Below, in pieces: positions 41,466 through 50,489 of a DNA stretch of 50,489 bases. The first letter of the stretch is position 1, and the number at the start of each line of letters is the position of its first letter. Origin of the DNA: Nemertoderma westbladi (lineage: Eukaryota; Xenacoelomorpha; Nemertodermatida; Nemertodermatidae); the NCBI GenBank assembly GCA_032718475.1, contig JAUCBJ010007001.1:1-50489 (forward strand). The letters run 5' to 3'. The notes under the pieces were generated by a model. That model ran no database searches, was not told the origin of the DNA, and worked only from the letters and a program-made list of their open reading frames with translations. A program made the translations under genes and the position numbers.

Positions 41466-41960
41466 GCATCAATGAAAGGTTGGCCAATTGTATCTAGGGA
41501 ATTAATGGTGTTAGCCTTATTCTCATATAGATCAATATTAATATCTCCTGTAACGATAACATCATAATTTTTATCAGCCAAAGTATGCAGCGTTGAATAG
41601 AGGTTCGAGATAAAGTTACTAGTGTCAACTTGTGAACGGTAAATACAACCTACTATTAGCGGTTTATTGGAATGTGGATGATTGACCTGGATCCACTTAT
41701 TTTCCGTTCCAATAATCTTAATGTCACTCCTCTCAGTGGCATCAAATTCATTACGAATATAAATCGCAGTGCCACCACGAGGTTTCATTGAATCCCGAAA
41801 ATCACAGAAAGGAGAGGTATAACCAGCGAAGCTAAATCGGCCCAGCTCAATATTATCAGTCAGAAAAGTTTCACTGAAAGTACTAATATAAAATCTCGAC
41901 TCAAGAGTTTCCGAGTAAATTATAGAATTTAGAATTTTAAATTTCCCAGTGCCCACATTT
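41466..41960 (-). pseudogene. LINE endonuclease fragment
   Basis: Minus-strand open frame with F-S-E-T-F-L-T-D-N, P-R-G-G-T-A-I-Y-I and V-I-V-T-G-D-I-N-I-D-L: the first two-thirds of an APE-type LINE endonuclease. The catalytic Glu (S-E-T) and Asp (G-D-I-N) are present, the SDH end is missing. It is related to the plus-strand fragment at 48543-48900 (same S-E-T-F-L and R-G-G-T-A-I-Y). Confidence 0.85.
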
Positions 41961-42323
41961 GAAGGGTATTGACTTCGCATTACTGGGACTGGACGGACAT
42001 ACCACGAGTGTCGATTATAGTCGGGATGGACTTCCCAACGGCCCACCTTCAGTTGGCAAATTTCAACACGAAATGCACGCAGTGCTGAAAAGTGCTGACA
42101 TAAGTGTCAGAGCTTATATTTCGAAAACTACAAGTCGTGTGAACTTCTAGTTTTTTCATAATGATCCCTGATAAATTTGAGGAAATTACATGGAATTTGG
42201 AGTTACCTCGATCGATCATCTCTATAGAATCTATAAGTCCTTTATAACCGTCATCTTTGTGTAATTTGCATTTCATCGATAAGTTAAAAGCATTTTGAAA
42301 AATAAATTTTTATTATATTTCAG
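41961..42323. other. Intron end before second EGF exon
   Basis: No gene. The part 42085-42230 resembles sequence upstream of the lectin exon at 29840-29915, as noted there. Confidence 0.5.
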
Positions 42324-42446
42324 ATATTAATGAATGTTCATCTGATGCTCATAATTGCCATAATAACGCAAGATGCACAAATACAGTTCGTGGTTTCACG
42401 TGTGATTGTAAATCCGGATATTCTGGTGATGGTGTAGATTGTAATG
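42324..42446 (+). CDS. Calcium-binding EGF-like domain exon 2
   Basis: A 123-bp exon between TTTCAG and GTAAGT, phase 1-1. It reads D-I-N-E-C-S-S-D-A-H-N-C, C-T-N-T-V-R-G-F-T-C-D-C and G-Y-S-G-D-G-V-D-C-N: a full six-cysteine cbEGF domain. Same length, phases and donor context (gtaagttact) as the exon at 26728-26850, so both arose by duplication. A divergent F5/8C-like exon follows 2.8 kb downstream, mirroring the first EGF-lectin pair. Confidence 0.93.
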
Positions 42447-42699
42447 GTAAGTTACTTTCATAAATAACTTTATTTTGACAATATCATTCTCATTTAAGTA
42501 TATTTTATATGGTGTTTTTTGTGATTATTTTTCTTTCATAAGGGTAAACCTCCACTCCACCCACATCTATAAATACAACCGTTAATTATCAAATGTGAGA
42601 AAGTAACAGGTTTCAGTGACAGGTAATTCAAACCAAAACGAAAAACATGTGTCATGGCTCAATTATAACTTCTAAATTATTAATCGAACTAGGTCTAGC

Positions 42700-43330
42700 G
42701 AACTCGGACAGTGGAAATGAGATCCTTCCAGGCTCCCCGATTCTCCATAGTTGTCGCAATTTCGTTTCTTTCAAGTTCAGTATTCCTTTCAAACTGGTCT
42801 ATATATCTTATAGCCGGTCGTCCACGCGGCTACGCTTTCAATGTGTTGGTTGCCAGAAAAGTAGATCTGGTATGACCTCGTCTTTACTTCTCCAACAGTT
42901 CCCACTGTAACTTAATCTGCGTTCACGGAGGGTGGTTGATACATGTGGTATTTATACCACAATGATGTAATATTATCACAATCTAATTTCCAGATGGTGT
43001 TCATTTTTGATAGAGCTACCCAAGCCTTTGCTTTCCTAACTTCTATGTCCTTTTTGCTACACTCTATCCATGACCCAAGGTACTGCTAGTCGTCAACCTG
43101 TGTTATTATTATTCTTGATTATTATCAATTGTTGTCAATTGTCTATTAACATTAAAAGTTATGAATTCGGCCTTGATAGAAGTTATATGCAATCCAAAAT
43201 CATAAGCAGTCCTCTCTACTTTATATAGTAGAAGCTGTGCATCTGCTAACTTATTAGAGAGAATCTCACATCTTCATCCTTTGTGGCAGTCCTCATTGTG
43301 TAATCCAATATAAGAAAAAAACAGACATAC
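42700..43330 (-). pseudogene. LINE RT C-terminal fragment
   Basis: In broken minus-strand frames: A-Y-D-F-G-L-H-I-T-S-I-K-A-E, Y-L-G-S-W-I-E-C-S-K-K-D-I-E-V-R-K-A-K-A-W, then a G-R-P-like segment and M-E-N-R-G-A-W-K-D-L-I. This order (thumb, YLGSWI, VRKAxAW, final M-x-x-R-x-x-W) is characteristic of the C-terminus of a LINE family common in invertebrates. Stops and an ATT repeat interrupt it. Confidence 0.75.
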
Positions 43331-43601
43331 ATACATATCATTATTATTATTTATTTATTGACATTATAAATATAAATTAAATAGTAAATAATAATAAATT
43401 AAGTAATTAAATACATAAACACTAAATAAAGAAATATATAGTCTGGGTGAGGCCAATTCGCTATCATTTGCGAGACGTCGCATTGCCTCCGAGGATCACG
43501 AGTCGGGATCACTGGTGAGACCAAACAGGGCATGAATACAAGAATATTAAACACAATGGACCCTCGCATAAAGGCTCACAAACTAGGGCGCCTACCATTA
43601 A

Positions 43602-44115
43602 CCCTATTACCACTGGGGTGTTTAGAACATTAGCAGCACTGGCGGGGGTCGACCCCCCCCCCCCCCCCCCCCCCCGCTGTATTTTTGTAATCATCCAATA
43701 AAATCCTACGAAATTTGGGCTGTAAGTGAACAAATTATCGAAGAACATTTTCAAATACAAAAAAATGAAAATTGCATAGGTTGGGTATGTATCTTTTGAT
43801 CTATTATATGTTTTCTGGACCGCTGAATTGATTGAAAATATTATCGAAGATTGAACACTTAGTGGATCGTCCTTTTTGGTGCACTAAAATTAGGGCGTGG
43901 CACTTCAAATATTGAAAAATACGAGATTCAGAATATAAACCAAAGTTGAGATTTCAAAGCACATTTATAGGTTTTCTGGACCGCTGAATCAATTGCAAAG
44001 TATTTAGAAGCCTGAAGACTTTGTGGTTCGGCACGTTTTGGTGCAGGCTCATTCCATGTAAAGTGCGGGACATTCGTACGACTTTTTGTGCATACTTTAG
44101 TACTGTACATCAATA
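43602..44115. mobile_element. Right-truncated piggyBac-like element
   Basis: TTAA at 43598-43601 is followed by CCCTATTACCACTGGGG, closely matching the end of the element at 37988. A C run with gggggtcgaccccc palindrome follows at about 43644-43676, and the interior has two copies of ttttctggaccgctgaat (about 43810 and 43974), a 164-bp period. No TAATAGGG-TTAA right end was found nearby. It shares architecture, not sequence, with the intact element's repeats. Confidence 0.6.
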
Positions 44116-45270
44116 AAATGAACTAAAATATTATAATGCTTGTGTTTCTTAGAAAAACCTATTATCGGTTCAGTAAAAAAAAAGCAGTTTGGAAAACCTG
44201 CAGCAGTTTATATCTCAGAATTATTGCTTCAAAAAATTGTAAAGTGCGGGCGCGTACGAAAGTGAAATTCTCAACTGTCAACTTCATTGCTAAAGTTCAG
44301 CGAATTGCGTATGTGGGCGTGTATTGCGTTAGTGGGCAAGCTTTTGTTTCGTGATGTTCCTAGATATGTAGGGAAAATGGATTAGCCTTTATTAAACTGG
44401 TAGGTAACCTCAATGATACAGTGGAGCAGTTTCAATAAAGCAAAGACATGTAAAGTGTGGGACATTTCACTCTAAAGTGCGGGACACATGCGATTTTATC
44501 ATTTACAAACCCATTACATCGTTAATTATTCCATTGTTCCGACTAAATCAGTGATAGTTATAAACATTACAGTGAGATTGCTACATATAATTTGAACTTA
44601 AAGATGAATGACAATAACTAACCATAACCAAAATACTAAACCTAACCTATCAAACTTAGTTGGCCCCTTACTAGTGCGTACATGTATACATGTGACTGCC
44701 TGTCAAGTAAGTGTTAAAGTATTTAAAGCATACAATTCCAATGGAGGTCCGGCTTATAGTATAGTGCACACTGCAGTGATGAGGCGGGTGGGGGGGGGGG
44801 GGGGGGGGGGTTAAATTAGAGGGGGGGGGGGGCTAAAAACCTGTTTACCACATAACACGAAACACCACAAATAAACTAAGTACTCCAGATTAAAGATACA
44901 AATATTTGTGCTTTGCATAAGACATATCATCTTTCTATTATAATATGTCTAATAATTAGATCTATATATAATCTTATAAGCTTCGACTACGGATAATTTT
45001 TAGATTAAACGATATCATTCCAACTTGGCACTACGTTCTCTCTTTAAGCAAACTTTTCCACTGGACAAACATTTTAGTATATTTTCATAATGTTACGGAA
45101 TTAATCCATATATATGCACTTTGGAGACCCAAAACCGGAAGCCGTAATTGTCAGAAGTCAAGATCAGAATAGACCTAGAATAGTTCCTCGTGTTATTACA
45201 GTCAATGTTGTTGTAAAACAGTTGACAAAAGTGATCCACCAACTTAAAAATTGGTTTAATATATATTTAG
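44116..45270. other. Intron-like sequence with poly-G runs
   Basis: No gene is recognised. The words 'taaagtgcgggaca' recur near 44060, 44449 and 44475. Long G runs are at 44790-44810 and 44821-44832. Confidence 0.4.
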
Positions 45271-45464
45271 CTATTATCGACGTATCTTCTGATGGCCAAT
45301 GTTCTGCATCATCGATGGAGAATGAGCATTTGAGGTACATGAAACACGTTGGGCGATGTGAAAGTGCACTCGTTGACAATGGGGAAGATTGGGCTACAGG
45401 CCGCGTAAGAGTTGGTTCATGGTTTAAGATAGTGTTATCTGGTTTAAAAACAATTTCAAGGTTG
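45271..45464 (+). CDS. Probable F5/8C-like (discoidin) half-domain exon
   Basis: After ATTTAG the frame reads (x)-I-I-D-V-S-S-D-G-Q-C-S, then R-C-E-S-A-L-V-D-N-G-E-D-W and G-S-W-F-K-I-V-L-S-G-L-K-T-I-S-R. This is like the first half of a discoidin or F-lectin domain (LVDN for AxDG; W-F-K-I-V-L for W-W-R-V-D-L; I near the end). A GTATGT donor at 45465 gives phases 1-0, exactly those of the lectin exon at 30031. The second half was not found in the window. A less likely reading is a chance open frame. Confidence 0.45.
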
Positions 45465-45936
45465 GTATGTTTTTTCTCACGGAAACCTTTATATATTACC
45501 TTTACATATATATTAAATATTAATATAAAACTTTGAGGTTAATAGTCAGAATGAATATTTAAATAGATCAAAATTCGACAATGAATTTATTCAGTAAAGA
45601 TTTATATTACAAACATTGAAATTATTGGACCAAGAAAATACAAAGGAAAGAAAACCTCAATACATTGTCGAGGGTGATATCAAAATACAGTTATGAATTT
45701 TGTTGAAAACAAGTTGAGATATGAGCTTCAAACCGTTCATGTTTATAATCTTTCATATTAATTAATACATATTTTACAATCTCCTTTAAAATTTTACAAT
45801 CTTTTACATTTAGGGGGTTGAGCCTCGAAATGTCACTTAGAATACCCAACTGATGTAGGATTGACTGCAATACTGAATTATAAACTAATTACCGGTATGT
45901 GCTGATTGTTAGCGCATTTGAGAAAAAAGACGTTTA

Positions 45937-46735
45937 TGACTAATTATTTATGTAAGGGCACAAGTCTGGCGATTGTGTTTCCCTTTAGAGGAAACGTATT
46001 GCGACTATTCTGTATCTGTTTATATTATTATCGCTACGGTATTCAATTTATGACAACTCTCAATCATGGTATAATTAATATTAAGAGCTTTGCTTGTATT
46101 ATAGGTCTGAAACATCGCCATAGATTAATTATTAGGTAATACAACACACATAAATCTGACACAATTGTCCAGGTTATCGATAATGATTAGCTATAGAGAC
46201 CTACATGGGTTTTGGCGTGTGTAAAATGTATTTAATCTTGGAATATCAGCGATATTGTATTACCCAAATAATAGCAAACAAATTGAGTTTACCGGTACAA
46301 TATCATAACAAATAATTATAAACAAATGTATAATTTAATTGTAAACAGAATTAGTATAGTAATAATCACCAGTCAATTAAAGTTTGACCGGTTTTTTTAC
46401 CCTCTACAATCTACATGAATAAGTATGACTCCACTAAACTTAATGACAAAGGTAATAGCAGAAGTGAGAGAAATTCATTGGGTGAATGGCTATATACTTC
46501 CCAAGGCATGTAGGGTTGCGCCACCTAGACATACCAAACAAGGCTTCTAAGTTAAACTAATTATGTATATAACGACAATAGATGGCGTCAGGTCGCAATT
46601 AATATTTCTGAGTTAATGAAATAAGAATATTATTACACAATTAGCCTTATCAATAAAAATGTAACTTTAAACTTAAATTGAGCAAAATAAGTAAGCTAAA
46701 ATTGCAAAGAACACATTTGCATTAACACTGATTAC
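45937..46735 (+). repeat. Second copy of the TGT...ACA LTR-like repeat
   Basis: It matches both halves of 37552-39923 without the piggyBac-like insertion, which confirms the nesting. It is diverged by many substitutions and lacks the TGTGACAACA start. No coding remnant adjoins it, so it is a solo copy. Confidence 0.7.
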
Positions 46736-46931
46736 CTACAAGTGGGCCTACAATCACTCGGCTGACTGTCATGAAATTCTGCTACTTCGTTTTTTTTTTA
46801 AAACTTAAACCAATTACAAATAACTCACGCCCCATCCCCCCTGTCCGTGTTCCATCTATCTATGGGAATTAATGTAATCCTTGAACCTGCAGTTGAGTTC
46901 TATCTAATCTTCTGGGGTATTACCATTAGTT

Positions 46932-47832
46932 ATGGCTCCCAAGAGTTTAGAACTGCGTATGGATGCGCTCGAGCGCACTTTGTATCAGATTTCAAAAAGC
47001 GATAGTAACTTAAACATCCGACTGAATCCATCCGATGGTTCCCAATCTCTCACTAAAGTGTTGTCGGATCTCAAACGAGAAAACGTGCAACTACGCGCAG
47101 ACAACATTAACCTTTCTAAACAAATTGAAGACGAAAATCTCAGATATCGAATGTGCCAGCGATGATCTCACCCAATATGGCCATCGTAACAACGTTATTA
47201 TATATGGCATTCCCAAAATATGTTACCAAAATGACGACCTTGTAATTAAGAAAATCTTGTCCTTTTGCTCAATCAATCCCTTCGAAATAGATGTTTGGCA
47301 TCGCATCGGTCGTTGTCCTGATCCTAAAGCTACCAAACATCGCCCCATTATTACTCGTTTTCTGCGCCACTCAACCCGATTCCAGGTTTTCGCTCAAAAA
47401 AGTGAGTTTGACAAGGGAACTTATCCCTCTGATCATTTGACTTCTCCCAGAGCAGCGCTCTTTAAAGAAGCTGTTAAACTTAAGAAGGATGGTCGAGTTT
47501 TTGCCGCATATTCAAATGGGAAAATTCTAGTCAGATTCACTGAGGATTCTAATCCAATCCCGATAACTTCAAGCTGTAGCTGTAGTCTCGATGACATTCA
47601 CAATGAGTCTGGACCTCAAGACAACCATCATAGATCGAAAAAGAAACCAAACGAGTCATGTAAAACTCGGAGCACTTCTCGGGCCGGATCATCTCTCAAT
47701 CCGATACCTTTGACTCCTGGCTCTTATTACAATGTCTTGGAGGATGGAGTCTCCAATCCCGTTTCTCAACCTGTTTACTCGCCAAGAGAGGATGATAATG
47801 GCGATATCTTGGAAACCACTCTTTGCGGCTAA
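46932..47832 (+). pseudogene. LINE ORF1 (RRM-type nucleic-acid-binding protein)
   Basis: ATG at 46932 gives M-A-P-K-S-L-E-L-R-M-D-A-L-E-R, a coiled-coil start. A one-base shift near 47150 moves to the frame ending at 47832. That has Y-G-H-R-N-N-V-I-I-Y-G-I-P (RRM first strand), D-V-W-H-R-I-G-R, R-P-I-I-T-R-F (C-terminal domain), then a Ser/Lys-rich tail. This is the usual coiled-coil/RRM/CTD order of ORF1p in CR1- or L1-like LINEs; it binds element RNA. ORF2 starts about 700 bp downstream. Confidence 0.85.
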
Positions 47833-48542
47833 GTTCAGAACTTTGTATATAATTTTAAAAAATAAATTTGATAAACCCGCTATATAAGAGACTTTTAGTA
47901 CCTTTTAGTACAGTAAGTAACATCCCCAAGCTTGCTCCTCCATGTTCTGTTTTCGTTTTTTTGTGTACCACCAGCTCAAGGGGGCTGTTGTAAGCTTTCC
48001 CCCTTGTCCTTGACAGCCCAGTCCCGTATATTGTAGTCCACTGTGTATAGCATCTACCAAAACTACGAGCACCAAATCCCCTTGTCTACCCGCCCCTAAT
48101 ACTGCATTGGTTATATATCCCTACACCCCCCCCCCCCCCCCCCCCCTCCTCTCCCAGGCAATATTCCCCTTCCAACTCCTGCAATTTCTGCTACAGAAAA
48201 ATCGTAAAACCCGATCCCTCTTTTACATGTTTAATATGTTCACAAATTTTCCATATTCCCTGTGGTACCCATTTGTCTGCTGGCGAGGTTAGTGACTTAT
48301 CGTGGTGTGGTGCTGGTGTTTTCTTCCTAAACTGTTAAGACTCCAATATGTTCCCGTTTTCTGGGACAAGCACAGACGATTCCGATGTATTTGTACCGCC
48401 TGCCGAGAGTAATTCCTCGAAATCCGATTCATCTACATTGGATATCCTAAACCAGACATTCAGCAAAACTGAACGAATTTAAACATAGACGTAGGCAATT
48501 ATTCTGAAATAAAATTTAATAATGAATTCAAAGACTTAAAAT
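47833..48542 (+). other. LINE inter-ORF region
   Basis: It includes a poly-C run (48126-48146) and short open stretches. No conserved domain. It joins ORF1 to the ORF2 endonuclease fragment and is presumed part of the same LINE. Confidence 0.4.
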
Positions 48543-48900
48543 CAAAATCAACTCTCTTAATTTTAATCTAAATTGTAGGAGCCTTCCAACAAATATATCT
48601 GCTACAACCGACTTTCAGCTTGCTTTAAATAAAAAGTTTGATATTCTTACATTTTCAGAAACATTTCTTTGTGAAAACGATTACATTCCGTACTGTCCGT
48701 ACCTTGACAACCGTAAATATGGTATATTGAAAAGAGGAGGAACAGCAATTTACGTAGCTGATGGCTTTGACGTTATAGAAAGAATTGATTTAAAAATAAA
48801 TGTCCAGAAAGGCCATGAAAACTCATGGATCCAAATTCAACGCACTAACCAAACGTAAATTTAACTTCATCATTACCGGCGACTTTAATATTGACAGAAG
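48543..48900 (+). pseudogene. LINE ORF2 endonuclease start (truncated)
   Basis: Frames contain L-N-C-R-S-L-P-T-N, F-D-I-L-T-F-S-E-T-F-L, R-G-G-T-A-I-Y-V-A-D-G-F and, after a frameshift, I-I-T-G-D-F-N-I-D-R. That is the first two-thirds of an APE endonuclease. The RT is absent; the sequence breaks at about 48900, so the element is 3'-deleted. Confidence 0.8.
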
Positions 48901-49021
48901 TAAGATGAACCCCATTTCGGCGACAGTTTGATCGACTTCGCACCTTAGGTGTTAAGTAGGTCATTAATTAATTAATCAATTAATTAATTGGTCGATTAAA
49001 CAATTAATTAATTACTTAATC

Positions 49022-49076
49022 GATCGATTTGTATCAAATAATGTTGCCAAAGGCAATAATTTGATACAAATCGATC
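49022..49076. repeat. Near-perfect inverted repeat, 25-27-bp arms
   Basis: The left arm starts gatcgatttgtatcaaat and the right arm ends atttgatacaaatcgatc; 3 nt (aaa) separate ...ttgcc from ggcaa... One small mismatch zone near the middle. It would extrude as a hairpin. It is flanked on the left by attaatta repeats. It may be a foldback element end; no function assigned. Confidence 0.8.
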
Positions 49077-49337
49077 AGATAGGGGACGCACGATGTATAT
49101 AGTATTACAGTAGGTACTATAGATAAAATATACAATACAACAGGTACCGTACAGTACAATATACAGTACATTGTCATACAGTAGAATGATAGAATGAAAT
49201 AAAAAGACGTAGTGGGGCCCAAAACATAATTTACCCTGACAGGAAAATATATGGGCCAGTTTGGCTCTGGCTCAGTCCCCCAATAATCTGAGGCTGTTGG
49301 GCTCTTATTAGACGTAGCAAGATTAATCTATTTGAAT

Positions 49338-49600
49338 CCTATACTGTATGTCAACGTGTAGGTGGGGGTTGCATCGCGCTGTAAATTATTTAAACCTCCA
49401 GCTTCGTTATTAACTGCAACCATTAATTACACATCATACGACCATTATTTTCAAATACGCCTGAGAAAAATTCAAGAAACATCTGGTTTGCAATAGATTG
49501 CCTTCTATCACATTGTACTGTATGAAGCAGCCTGCGCGCTGGGGGTTGCATCGAGGTGTAAATTATTTAAGCCTCCAGCTTCGCTATTATGTAAGATTGG
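49338..49600. repeat. Two tandem copies, 177-bp period
   Basis: The 50-bp block gggggttgcatcg...ctccagcttcg occurs at 49364 and 49541, and the preceding actgtatg word also repeats with the same spacing. It is a small tandem duplication or satellite fragment. Confidence 0.75.
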
Positions 49601-50308
49601 AAACCATAGGTTTACATCTTACGCGCCAGCATTAACCCCAAATCGCACATAGGCCAACTACAACCATGGGCCATATGAGGTTAGCTGAATGCGTGATACA
49701 ATATTACCACTAGTCGAGTAGACACTAACCTAAAACATTAAGAGGACGTGGAAATTTGGTACAGCTGAGATTTTTTTTACAGTTTTTAGTCAATTCGAGG
49801 GTGCTGATTCCGAATCCGGTTGATGCCAAGCGTGAAAAGTTGAGCATTTTGTTCTAGAAGAATTTATATTCTAGAATACAGACTTGTGATGGGATACCAT
49901 TGTTTTGGTTGATATAAATTGATTTATTTTAATATAATTGATAATTAAACTTCAATCATATGACAATCTGGACAAACGACCCAATGGACAAAAGAGGACA
50001 ATGTAAGAAACCTGAACTTGTCATCATGTTAAACCATCATCTAAATCATCTAACCATATCAACGCCAATTTCATTGTTAGTTGCATGCAGATGAATCAAT
50101 AGTAATATTAGGAAAATTATCGGCCTACATACGTAAATGATGGTGTATGTTACATGTTAGCGAGCGGTATTCTAGAATTGTGTTCTGGAATAGTAATATT
50201 TTTGAAATTTTTGGCAATTAAACATCATGGGGCAGTTACAAAAACACTAATTTAGTACGCCCATATTATATAAGCAATTCCTCAACCAACGTGTTACATT
50301 TTATAGGT

Positions 50309-50489
50309 TTGTAATCCAATTGCGCTTCCAGATTTTTCTTGGAAAGAAGAACCCACCAAAATTAAAGACATTACCACCTACCGATGAATCCCTTGTAGAG
50401 CATATTAAAAGAGCACATCTGCAAGCAATGATATGGAAAGGAGCCGACAACTTTAATCCACCTGAACTTCCAATATTCGTTCTTGGAAT
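50309..50489 (+). CDS. Exon-like segment with LPPT...IKRAHLQAMIW motif, runs off window
   Basis: After ttttatag an open frame runs to the window edge. It reads F-L-G-K-K-N-P-P-K-L-K-T, then L-P-P-T-D-E-S-L-V-E-H-I-K-R-A-H-L-Q-A-M-I-W-K and P-P-E-L-P. The L-P-P-T..L..H..R...Q...W pattern recurs in uncharacterised invertebrate proteins, often in repeat-associated families; that recollection is not verifiable here. It shows no EGF or lectin motif, so it may be a separate gene or transposon-related copy rather than the host gene's next exon. Confidence 0.5.

Larger units (their letters stand above)
48960..50308. other. Non-coding region before the final exon-like segment
   Basis: It contains (attaatta)n-like sequence at 48964-49020, an inverted repeat (49022-49076), TA/GTAC-rich sequence (49090-49180) and a 177-bp duplication (49338-49600). 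The stretch near 49785-49840 carries a ttcgagggtgctgattc word also seen near 38425. No gene recognised. Confidence 0.45.

Noticed and set aside
44781-44832. Right end of the piggyBac-like element beginning at 43602
   Set aside because: A TTAA is present among G runs but the TAATAGGG terminus is absent.

Overview
The window is animal nuclear DNA, AT-rich, with spliced exons of an extracellular mosaic protein and many retrotransposons. The element mix (BEL/Pao, several APE-type LINEs, piggyBac-type repeats, a hammerhead-ribozyme repeat) and the EGF plus F-type-lectin (F5/8C-like) exons point to a marine invertebrate. An echinoderm or other deuterostome is a guess; the sequence alone does not settle it.

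Host gene (+ strand). A signal-peptide exon (2796-2994, ends in phase 1) could be the start of a very long gene. Downstream on the same strand lie a cbEGF exon (26728-26850, phase 1-1), two exons making one F-type lectin domain (30031-30281 and 30414-30585, phases 1-0 and 0-1), a second cbEGF exon (42324-42446, phase 1-1) and a probable first half of another discoidin-like domain (45271-45464, phase 1-0). The phases are mutually compatible, and the EGF + lectin pair seems to have been duplicated as a unit of about 15 kb. Nearly everything else is intronic transposable-element sequence.

Mobile elements. A very large BEL/Pao LTR retrotransposon on the minus strand occupies 4353-20807. It has 1.45-kb LTRs, gag pieces with coiled coil, DUF1759-type region and zinc knuckles, protease, RT/RNase H, integrase and an extra 3' ORF; it is broken by stops and frameshifts. 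A degraded BEL lies at 23324-26048 (+). LINE pieces lie at 417-743, 20829-21250, 31640-33845, 34458-37460 (a 992-aa open frame), 41466-41960, 42700-43330 (all minus) and 46932-48900 (plus). A solo-LTR-like repeat (37552-39923) is split by a piggyBac-like non-autonomous element flanked by TTAA (37988-39543). A second copy of that LTR lies at about 45937-46735, and a related half piggyBac-like element starts at 43602.

Most interesting signals. (1) At 11721-12312, inside the BEL pol gene and flanked by a 12-bp target duplication, sits a tandem repeat of 340-bp period. On the minus strand each unit carries a type I hammerhead ribozyme, complete by consensus in one copy, placed exactly between Pol III A-box-like and B-box-like motifs. 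It resembles a metazoan retrozyme or Sm-alpha-like SINE. (2) A 20-bp palindromic mini-element (GGAAGGCTTGCGAGCCTACC in the sense of the BEL) occurs about ten times only inside this BEL element. It is read in all three reading frames as well as in non-coding DNA, so it behaves as a nucleic-acid-level unit. (3) The piggyBac-like elements contain palindromic internal repeats of about 162 bp. All functional statements here are sequence-based inferences.
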